Translations under genes and position numbers: made by a program | Assembly (NCBI GenBank): GCA_022315425.1 | Contig: JAIUPT010000033.1 | Location: forward strand, 1-64,000 | Length of the DNA: 64,000 bases | From: Pseudevernia furfuracea | Taxonomy: Eukaryota > Ascomycota > Lecanoromycetes > Lecanorales > Parmeliaceae | Reading direction: 5' to 3' | Notes under the pieces: model-generated | Databases searched by the model: none | What the model was told of the DNA's origin: nothing | The model's input: only the letters and a program-made list of their open reading frames with translations | Shown here: one piece after another, positions 1 through 7,829 of the stretch | How positions within the stretch are numbered: the first letter of the stretch is position 1 | How the letters are laid out: each line of letters begins with the position of its first letter

Positions 1-376
1 TACCCGTTCTCTTCTCCCAGCCTCTGCGCTCGCCTCTCTCCTCGCCCTCGCTCGCGGCCAGCTCGGGAGCAAAGAAAGAACCGGCCTCTCCTTCCTCTCT
101 CTCCCTTCTCCGCGTCTGCGCTCCTCGCGTCTCTCCCATCTTCGCCCCTTCCGCCCCTCTCTAACGCTCCCCGCCTCTCTCTCTACGGACTGCCTTTCTC
201 TGCCCTCACGCTCACGCGACTGCTACTAAAAGCGTCGATGGTCTTTTCGCGGCCCCCCCCCCCCTCTTCTCCCTTGCCCCTCTTCTTCGCTCCTCTTCTT
301 CTCCGCTCCCTCTCTTCCCCTTCTCCTCTTCCTTCTCCGCTTTGCTTCCCCCTTCCCCCCCCCCATCTCCTGTTCG
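1..376. other. Polypyrimidine low-complexity DNA distal to the telomere array
   Basis: This stretch is rich in CT runs with a few GC-rich words. It lies to the left of the CCCTAA repeats, where a true chromosome end should have nothing. It contains no convincing gene; the frames open across it are low-complexity only. It may be low-quality read ends, a chimeric join, or the trace of an end fusion. Confidence 0.7.
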
Positions 377-390
377 CCTCCACAATTAAA

Positions 391-517
391 ACCCTAACCC
401 TAACCCTAACCCTAACCCTAACCCTAACCCTAACCCTAACCCTAACCCTAACCCTAACCCTAACCCTAACCCTAACCCTAACCCTAACCCTAACCCTAAC
501 CCTAACCCTAACCCTAA
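391..517 (+). repeat. Telomere repeat array, 21 copies of CCCTAA
   Basis: Twenty-one uninterrupted CCCTAA hexamers run from 392 to 517, with one preceding A. This is the C-rich strand of the TTAGGG telomere repeat, in the orientation expected for a left chromosome end. There are no sequence variants inside the array. About 126 bp is within the usual length range for filamentous ascomycete telomeres. Confidence 0.97.
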
Positions 518-1604
518 TACTTTTATTCTTCTTCTTATTCTTATTTTTACTCTTATTCTTATATTTTTATTCTTATTCTTCTTTTTATCTAATAATACTT
601 ATATAATTTTTACTTCTTATTTACTTCTTCTTTTATTTTTTATTTTATTTTATATATTTTAATAACTTTATAATATCTTAAATAAAATTTTAATTAATTA
701 TATAAATATAACTATTTATTTATACTTTAATTAATATCTTTATAATACATATTATATAATTCTATTTTTAATTCTTATTAACTCTTTTCTCTTTTATACT
801 TTTTCTTTTTCTCTTAACTAATTATTTAATTTATATTTTTAACTTTTAACTCTTATCTCTTTTATATTTTCTCTTATTCTTATAATAACTTTTATTTCTC
901 TTATTCTCTCTCTTACTTTTATTCTTATAATAACTTTTACTTCTTCTTTTATTTATTAATACTTATATATTTTAATAACTTTACTTCTTTTACTCTTATT
1001 TTTATTCTTCTTCTTCTTTTTATTCTTCTTTTCTTATTTTTACTCTTATTCTTCTCTTTATTTAATAATACTTATATAATTTTAAATATATATACTTCTT
1101 ACTTACTTCTTCTTTTACTCTCTTATTTACTTTATATATTTTAATAACTTTATAACATCTTAAATAAAAACTTTATTAATTACATAAACACTAATACTTA
1201 TTTACACTCTTAACATCTTTATATTATATATTATATAACTCTTTTTATACTTTATTAATTTATACTCTTTTTATACTTTATTAACTCATATAACTCTATT
1301 TTTTCTTTTTTAACTAACTACTTATTTAAACTTAATTAACTATTTAAACTTTTAATCTTTAAAATATATATAATTATATTTTAATTTTAATTACTCTTAT
1401 TACTATTTACTATTTAATATATACTATTATAAACTCAACTTTAAATATAACTCTTTTTATTAATAAACTTTTAACTTTATTAAAATATAATATATTTAAT
1501 TTATAAACAACTTTTATCTTCTTTTATACTTAAACTATTATTATTATTATTATATATATTCTAAACTTATAATTATTAATATTTCTTTTTAATTAATAAT
1601 AAAA
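518..1604. repeat. G-free AT-rich subtelomeric tract with a degenerate tandem duplication
   Basis: The tract is made of T, A and C only on the + strand. The first G after the telomere is at 1605. C remains at roughly one base in ten, so this is a one-strand loss and not simple AT-richness. A stretch near 530-785 is repeated in diverged form near 1005-1255 with a period of about 480 bp. Many differences between the copies are C/T. No gene is present. Confidence 0.9.
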
Positions 1605-2155
1605 GTAATTAATACACACGTAGTTATGACTATATGTAGTCGAACTATATATAGTTAAACTATATTATATTAACTGAGTGAAATATTTAAAATAATATTA
1701 TTAATTCTTTATATATTTTAAATCTATAACTATTAATATTACTTTTTAATTAATAATTAATTAATAATATACGTAGTTAGAACTAGTTCTTTATGAATTA
1801 TAACTTATATAGTCGAACTATATATAGTTGAATTATATTATATTAATTAAATAAGATATTTAAACTAATATTTTTTAATTCTTTATATATTCTAAACTTA
1901 TAAATATTTAAATAACTTTTTAATTAATAGTAATTAATACTTCACGTAGTTATAACTAGTTATAACTAGTTTTAACTTATTATAAGTAATTATAACTTAT
2001 ATTATAAGTATTATTAATTAAACGATAATTAAAATAATAAGATTAAGAGTATTATTAATTAAAATAATAGTATTAAGAATATTACTAATTAAAATAATAA
2101 CTAAAATAATATTATAAAGATCACGATTAACTAGAATAATACTACTAAGATTAAT
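1549..2155. repeat. Tandem ACGTAGTT-containing AT-rich units
   Basis: ACGTAGTT occurs at 1618, 1771 and 1944. Each copy is followed by variants of TAGTCGAACTATATATAGTT and a TATTATATTAA block, giving units of about 150-175 bp. A fourth unit lies at about 3140-3300. The last unit degrades into AATAATA-rich DNA and a TTA microsatellite that begins near 2156. There is no coding content. Confidence 0.75.
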
Positions 2156-2283
2156 TTATTATTATTATTATTATTATTTTTACTATTGTTATTATTATTA
2201 TTATTATTACTATTACTATTACTATTATCATTATTATTATTATTGTTATTATTACTGTTATCGTTACTGTTACTGTTACTGTT

Positions 2284-2790
2284 ACTGTCACTGCTGAGAT
2301 CAATGCTGAGATTAGTGCTGAGAATATTGCTGAGAATACTGTCTGTTGAGAATATCGCTGAGAATACTATCTGCTGAGAATACTGCTGAGAATACCGCTG
2401 AGATCAATATCGCTGAGAATACCGCTGAGATCAATATCGCTGAGACCATCGCTGAGAATACCGCTCAGATCAATACCGCTGAGAATACCGCTGAGAATAC
2501 CGCTGAGATCACTGCTGAGAATACCGCTGAGATCAATACCGCTGAGATCACTACTGAGAATACCGCTGAGAATACTACACCGCTGAGATCAATACCGCTG
2601 AGACCACTGCTGAGAATACCGCTGAGAATACTACCTGCTGAGACCACTGCTGAGACCAATACCGCTGAGATCAATGCTGAGAATATCGCTGAGAATACTA
2701 CCTGCTGAGACCACTGCTGAGATCAATATCGCTGAGATCAATGCTGAGACCAATACTGAGACCACTGCTGAGATCACTGCTATTGAGTGT
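2284..2790. repeat. GCTGAG minisatellite, block 1
   Basis: Imperfect 12-15 bp units share the core GCTGAGA followed by ATACC or TCAAT endings. The block follows a TTA/GTTACT microsatellite (about 2156-2283) and ends in repeated TGTCGCATTGAG words (2787-2830). Long frames open on both strands only because the period is a multiple of three, so they are not genes. The units are less AT-rich than the flanks, which suggests the array expanded after the surrounding DNA decayed. Confidence 0.85.
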
Positions 2791-2903
2791 CGCATTGATT
2801 GTCGCATTGAGTGTCGCATTGAGTGTCGCAATTTTCAGCATCACTATTTTAGTTATTATTTCAGTCTATAATACTCTCAGCATCACTATTCTATTCAATA
2901 ATG

Positions 2904-3085
2904 CTCTCAGCGACGAAGACTGTATGCAAATCTTTATAATGAACGTCGCTGACGGTCATTGTCAAGGTAGACTTTGCATTATAAAATCTATCGCTAGCGA
3001 TCGATTCGAAAAACGTTGTTTCATCAATGGAAAATTTATTCGAATAAGTTTTGCAGTGCAAAGTTCGAGAATACTAGAGTTAGAA
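2904..3085. repeat. Hairpin-bearing subtelomeric element, copy 1
   Basis: The element begins near CTCTCAGCGACGAAGACTG. It has a short inverted repeat AGCGACG/CGTCGCT (2909-2915 and 2944-2950). It then has longer arms at 2972-2986 and 3049-3063, related to CTTTACACTGCAAAA and its complement. It ends near TAGAGTTAGAACT. Copies 2 and 3 lie at 3815-3995 and 4212-4390. No ORF is present. Confidence 0.75.
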
Positions 3086-3139
3086 CTTGATTTTAAATAT
3101 AACTCTTTATATTATTATTTAACTTATTCTTTTAATTAA

Positions 3140-3300
3140 TAAACTTTTAAATATTAATATTACTTTTTAATTAATAAGTAATTAGTACTACACGTAGTTA
3201 TAACTAGTTAAAACTATATATAATCGCATTATATATAGTCGAACTCTATTATATTAACTAAATAAGATATCTAAACTAATATTATTAATTCTTTAACTCT
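3140..3300. repeat. ACGTAGTT unit, fourth copy, opening repeat block 2
   Basis: ACGTAGTT at 3192 is followed by the same TATATATAGTCGAACT and TTATATTAACTAAATAAGATAT words seen in the first array. A TTA microsatellite (about 3300-3350) and the second minisatellite follow, so the order of block 1 is repeated. Confidence 0.7.
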
Positions 3301-3351
3301 TATTATTATTATTGTTATTATTACTATTACTATTACTATCACTGTTATTAT

Positions 3352-3715
3352 CACTGCTGAGATTAGTGCTGAGATTAGTGCTGAGATTAGTGCTGAGATC
3401 ACTACTGAGAATATCGCTGAGAATACTGTTAAGAATATCGCTAAGATCAATACCGCTGAGAATACTGCTGAGAATATCGCTGAGATCAATATCGCTGAGA
3501 TCACTGCTGAGAATATCGCTGAGAATAATATCTGCTGAGATGATTGCTGAGAATACCGCTGAGAATACTACCTGCTGAGACCACTACTGAGACCAATACC
3601 GCTGAGATCAATGCTGAGAATATCGCTGAGAATACTGCCTGCTGAGACCACCGCTGAGAATACCGCTGAGACCAATACCGCTGAGAATACTACTGAGAAT
3701 ACCGCTGAGATTACT
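3352..3715. repeat. GCTGAG minisatellite, block 2
   Basis: The same GCTGAGATCA, GCTGAGAATA and GCTGAGATTA units occur here as in block 1. They again follow a TTA/ACT microsatellite and end in TGTCGCATTGAG words (about 3725-3752). The flanking order matches block 1, so the minisatellite is part of a duplicated composite unit. Confidence 0.85.
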
Positions 3716-3814
3716 GTTATGAAGTGTCGCATTGAGTGTCGCATTGAGTGTCGCAATTTTCAACATCATTATTTCAGTCTATAATACTCTCAGTATCATT
3801 ATTTTAATCAATAA

Positions 3815-3995
3815 TGCTCTCAGCGACGAAGACTGCATATAAATCTTTATAATAAACGTCGCTAACGATTATTGCCCTAAGAGGCTTTACACTGCAAAAT
3901 CTATCGTTAGCGATCAATTCGAAAAACGTTGTTTCATCAATGAAAAATTTATTCGAATAAGTTTTGCAGTGCAAAGTCCGAGAGTTCTAGAGTTA
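3815..3995. repeat. Hairpin-bearing subtelomeric element, copy 2
   Basis: The short inverted repeat AGCGACG/CGTCGCT is at 3822-3828 and 3857-3863. The 15-bp arms CTTTACACTGCAAAA (3885-3899) and TTTTGCAGTGCAAAG (3962-3976) pair with one mismatch. The left end follows an ATAATGCTCTCAG word shared with copy 1. Confidence 0.8.
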
Positions 3996-4009
3996 GTTTA
4001 GTCTACATG

Positions 4010-4115
4010 TATTGTTCAATCGACGATCTCAAAGTAGGTGTTTGAATGCTTAGATGTAAGAAGTTCTAAATAGAATTCAGACTTAGCCTTATCGAGGGCT
4101 TGACGCTTCGTCACA
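4010..4115 (-). mobile_element. LTR-like fragment, minus strand
   Basis: Read on the minus strand from 4115, the sequence starts TGTGACGAAGCGTCAAGCCC and continues through a GATAAGGCTAAGTCTG word. This resembles the TG-initiated ends of fungal LTR elements and the fragment at 6310-6425 (TGTCACGATACGTCAAGGTC). No internal retrotransposon domain, partner LTR or target duplication is visible. This is a similarity-by-eye call. Confidence 0.35.
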
Positions 4116-4211
4116 CGCTTTTCTCATCAAATAATCGTGTCGATTAAAAATATTCTAAAGTCTTTTCAGACTATATAAAGAGGTGACGATAACTTCGATT
4201 ATGTCTTAAAA

Positions 4212-4390
4212 CAGCTTAGCGACGAAGACTGCATATAAATCTTTAGGATAAACGTCGCTGACGATTATTATTCTGAGAGACTTTACACTACAAAATCTGC
4301 CGTTAGCGATCGATTCGAAAAACGTTATTTCATTAATAAAAAATTTATTCGAATAAGTTTTGCAGTGTAAAGTCGTCGAATTTTAGAGTT
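4212..4390. repeat. Hairpin-bearing subtelomeric element, copy 3
   Basis: The short inverted repeat AGCGACG/CGTCGCT is at 4218-4224 and 4253-4259. The 15-bp arms lie at 4281-4295 and 4358-4372 and pair with one mismatch. This copy is not preceded by a minisatellite, so the element can occur without the rest of the composite block. Confidence 0.8.
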
Positions 4391-5230
4391 AGAATTAGTA
4401 TCGATCGAGATAATATAATCTCTAACGATTTATATAAACTTATAAAATAATAATATATTTAATATATCGTCTTTTTATAAAATTATTTAATAGTTTAATT
4501 TCTTTAAAACGTCTAGCGTGAAAACTATTTTAATGTTTATATTTAAGAAAAAATAGATGTCGTTATTATAAATAAGATTAATAATATAAATATTATATAA
4601 AAGACGAGATTAATATTAATAAAAAATATATAATTTTTTTTATATATTTATTAAAATTATATTACGTAATAAGTTAAAATAGAATAAAATTTAAGATATC
4701 TTATCTCGTCTCGATATTAAGATAAGTTTTAATTAAGATAAGACGAAATAAGACGATTTATTCTTAACGAGATAACGAAGTTATCTCGATATCTCGATAG
4801 TTTTTAAATATCTCTAAGCGACTCTGTTAAAATTTTAATATTACGTATTAAAATAAAATAAAATAAAGTATAAAGTATAATAATTTAATTAAAATTAAAA
4901 TACGACGTATAATTACTTAAAAAGATAATTAGAAAGATACGTAAGATAATATTTAAAGAGTTATTATAAAAGTAACAATCTCGAGCTAATCTAATTTATA
5001 AACTTTATAAGATATCGAAATAATTTTAAATAAATCGACGCTAAGACGAAGTAAGATAAGATATTTAAAAAATTCGAAAACTCGCTTTAATATCTTATTT
5101 GAACTCGACTTAATATAAAATCTCGTCGAGACGTCTTATTTTATTACGTAGCGTAGTTAAAATAATAAATTCGATTATTTAACGATTATTTATAATCTCT
5201 TATACTTTTTATAAGACTTAATTCGAGTAA
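4391..5230. other. RIP-like AT-rich DNA without genes
   Basis: The DNA is strongly AT-rich with many TA steps and remaining C and G mostly as CG in words such as CGAGATAA. No frame of note is open. It looks like a repeat decayed by repeat-induced point mutation. I cannot identify the parent element. Confidence 0.7.
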
Positions 5231-5295
5231 GCTTTAATTATAAAATAAGTATTACTTTCTTAATAGTCTTATCGCGTTAAATAAATAATTTTAAA
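5231..5295. repeat. Left copy of 65-bp direct repeat flanking the LINE insertion
   Basis: The 65 bp from GCTTTAATTATAAAATAAGT to ATAATTTTAAA recur exactly at 6086-6150. The two copies bracket a 790-bp segment with normal base composition. The simplest reading is an unusually long target-site duplication made when the LINE fragment inserted. Confidence 0.85.
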
Positions 5296-6085
5296 CTCGT
5301 GTCTACTCAAGCTACGGAGAGTAATTACGGGCTACTACTTAGACTGTATTACAAGAGAAACCTTTCTCCGACTAGTCGAAACAGGGTAAAAACTCTCGCT
5401 ATTCTTTCTTATCGCATCTTCTTGTCGCATAGTCTTCCTACCACACTGCGTTCCCTAGCCTGTTCGTACGAATTCGTGTGCCTTCTTGGAGTACTTGTTG
5501 CTGCTCCTATTATTGCCTGCCATATAGCTGCTCCTTAGTCAGCGAGAACTGTCCTAGAAGGCCAATCGAGATCAGCCATCGCGCTGCGGCCTTTGCCCCT
5601 CGCGGGATTGTCAGCATCTCTCTCAAATCAGCTGTCCCAGCCTTCTCCAGAAGAGTTTGTCTCTCGCTCTCCAGCCTTGAGCAGAATAGGAGAACGTGTC
5701 TAATATTCTATTTTCTCCAGCCACACTCGCATGCGAAAGAGAGTATCTCAGGGACTCTGCACATATACAGGAAGTGTGCTAGGTCAATCTTCTCTGTTCG
5801 TAGCTGGGTTAGAGCGGAGCTCTCTGCTTTTGCTAGGCCTTCATGGAGAGATCTCCTATTTGATCATAGATCTCCCCTTTGTGCGAGGCTGCGTCGTTCT
5901 TCTGGGATCCCAGCCTGATACTGAGCCCACACTGCTTCCCAGGCTGCTTTCTGCCAGTCTCCAACAAGGCCTCTAGCCCTTCTTGACATCCTTTCTCCGT
6001 CAGGTGTCTGCAGGGAGTCCCAATTTTCGAGTCGGAGCGTCCTTAGGGCCCACTCTTCTTTATCTTCTGCTGAGATCTGGAGAAT
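5296..6085 (-). mobile_element. 5'-truncated Tad-like non-LTR retrotransposon (LINE)
   Basis: The segment is about 790 bp, antisense, between identical 65-bp direct repeats. Its composition is near normal although both flanks are AT-rich. The minus strand encodes the C-terminal tail of a LINE ORF2 and then about 210 bp of 3' untranslated sequence ending at 5296. Truncation at the element's 5' end (6085) is typical of target-primed reverse transcription. No poly(A) tail is seen at the 3' end. Because the flanks look RIP-mutated and the insert does not, insertion probably came after decay of the target. Confidence 0.8.
5510..6075 (-). pseudogene. LINE ORF2 C-terminal fragment with CCHC-like zinc motif
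   Basis: A single reading frame runs from about 6075 to a TAA at 5510-5512, interrupted by two stops. These are TGA at 5864-5866, where a tryptophan codon TGG is likely, and TAG at 5708-5710, where CAG is likely. Both are C-to-T or G-to-A type changes. The encoded text includes LAKAESSALTQLRTEKIDLA and then CECGWRK-stop-NIRHVLLFC, a C-x-C-x8-H-x4-C pattern. That pattern is characteristic of the tail of Tad/I-clade LINE reverse-transcriptase polyproteins, after the RNase H region. No reverse transcriptase domain is present. Confidence 0.75.
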
Positions 6086-6150
6086 GCTTTAATTATAAAA
6101 TAAGTATTACTTTCTTAATAGTCTTATCGCGTTAAATAAATAATTTTAAA
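6086..6150. repeat. Right copy of 65-bp direct repeat flanking the LINE insertion
   Basis: These 65 bp are identical to 5231-5295. Beyond the copies the flanks differ: the right copy runs on into AAGAGCTTCG, presumably the original continuation of the target. Confidence 0.85.
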
Positions 6151-6820
6151 AAGAGCTTCGAGTTGAAATTTAATAAATATCGCGATTAATAAAATTCTTA
6201 TTAATTAAACTCGTTATCGTATATAAAAAAAGATATTAATATCGATTACTTAATAATAACGTAATAGCTTTATATCAAGAGAAATATAACTATAAGTTAT
6301 ATATTCACATGTGATAAAAAAGATTGATATTATTCTATATGCCCTGCGGGCAGATATGTGCGGCGCCAAGTCGCGCTAGCCTAATTGGGCTAAGTCCTCT
6401 GAGAAGACCTTGACGTATCGTGACACTTTACGAAATCTATTATATTTAAGAGAGACTTATTAATTTCGCTATTGTTTAATCTATATTCTTCGATTAATAA
6501 ATTATTAATAAATTATTTTAATATTACTTCTATATATAAAAATACTAAAATATACATCTTTATTAATATTATAAATTTTCTTTAAGATTAACGAATTAAT
6601 TTATCGATTTCTTTATTTAATATAGAACTAACTTAATTAATATTAATAAATCTTAATCAAGCTAATTTTCTTAATAGAGTAATTATTATATATTTAATAA
6701 AAAAAGTTCTTAATTCGATTAATTATTAATCTTTTAAGTATATAATAAAGATTCATATCGATACTATCGTAATATCTAGAGATTAAAAATTGATAACGTA
6801 AGTAAAACGACTATAAAATT
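6151..6820. other. RIP-like AT-rich DNA, distal side of the gene-bearing region
   Basis: This is AT-rich DNA like that at 4391-5230, interrupted only by the GC-richer LTR-like island at 6310-6425. No gene is seen. Composition changes abruptly to normal near 6820-6830. Confidence 0.7.
6310..6425 (-). mobile_element. Short LTR-like island, minus strand
   Basis: A 116-bp island has TG at one end and CA at the other: TGTCACGATACGTCAAGGTC is read leftward from 6425 and ends ATCACA at 6310. It holds GC-rich words such as GCGGCGCCAAGTCGCGC inside AT-rich DNA. It shares its start with the fragment at 4115. It could be a solo LTR remnant. I see no target-site duplication. Confidence 0.4.
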
Positions 6821-7829
6821 TATACTAAAGATGACTCACTCCCTTCATAAATCTTCGAGACGATCAATGTGTGAATTGATAACATCGACGTAGAGAGTCG
6901 TTGATCGATGGCTTTTATCGATCTTCTCGTATCGTGCGTTATAGTATTCTCGAGCTGACAGCTGGCTTCTCGTGGAGGGGGAGGTGTGAGACGAGTTTGT
7001 CTTCTGCCGTTGAGCGTAGCTGAAGGGTCCCAGTGTGTACACCTGACCCCTTTCTCTCTCTCTTTTCTCGCCTTTTCCCTCCTCATCTCTGCACTGCCTG
7101 ATCATGCATCGAGAATTCAATGAGCGACCCTTGATGAAGTGATGAAGATGATCAAGAAGATGACGCAGAAACGTCTTGATTCGATACGATGAACTAGCGC
7201 GTAAGCCTGCATGTAGCCGTAGAGAGAGTGAAAGGGGGCGTGAGAGAGCGCATCAACCGTTCAGGCAGCGTGGCGTGGGCAAGGGCCCTGATGCAAAAGG
7301 CGCTTAAAACAGCGTCCAAGTATGCCGAAAACGTACCGCTCCAGTTGCTCCTAAAATTCCTGGGAAATGTGAGTCAATGTCTTTCATAATGACGAGTGGA
7401 ATGGGCTTCATACCGCATCGCTTTTTCGAAGACGTGTAATTGTCTTTGTAAGACATTGCTGTGTCTCTGTGCGGTCCTGAATATTGAATACCGACTCGGA
7501 GATTTTTGGTTGAGGGAAACTGGAACTTTCAAGTGCCGACTCGGGAGTGCTGATCACCCTGGTGGGGTGCTACATCACCCCTGTCGCCCGGCCTGCACCT
7601 AAAAGCGGCATTCTCGGGTTACCTGTATTCTCTTGTTCAGCTACGCGTGAGACACTTGCTCACTCCTACTGAAATATCGATTGAGCTTTGATTTGCTTCG
7701 CTGCATTTCACCTTACTGGCTATGGCCAATGCTGGCTTGTGAACTCTTGTCGGCAGCAAATTTCAGATCCAAACATAATCTCAAAGAGGAAGGCCGCAGT
7801 CAAAGTGGCCGCTACCTGGGACTGAGAAT
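6821..7829. other. Intergenic DNA of normal composition, no gene recognised
   Basis: Base composition is balanced from about 6822 onward. Open frames of up to about 90 codons exist on both strands (for example minus 6820-7086) but show no domain and no codon pattern I trust. The segment contains the upstream region of the gene at 7830. Confidence 0.6.

Noticed and set aside
238..606. Plus-strand frame through the telomere (LTLTLT repeats)
   Set aside because: It is the translation of CCCTAA repeats and pyrimidine runs.
2284..3715. Regularly spaced repeats that could suggest a CRISPR array
   Set aside because: Units are contiguous with no unique spacers, and the genome is eukaryotic.
2186..3756. 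Several long frames on both strands through the minisatellites, including hydrophobic ISAVFSAV-type repeats
   Set aside because: The repeat period is a multiple of three, so frames stay open by chance. No start context and no non-repeat domain.
5299..5976. Three plus-strand frames of 79-146 codons
   Set aside because: They are antisense to the LINE ORF2 fragment, which has the recognisable protein text.
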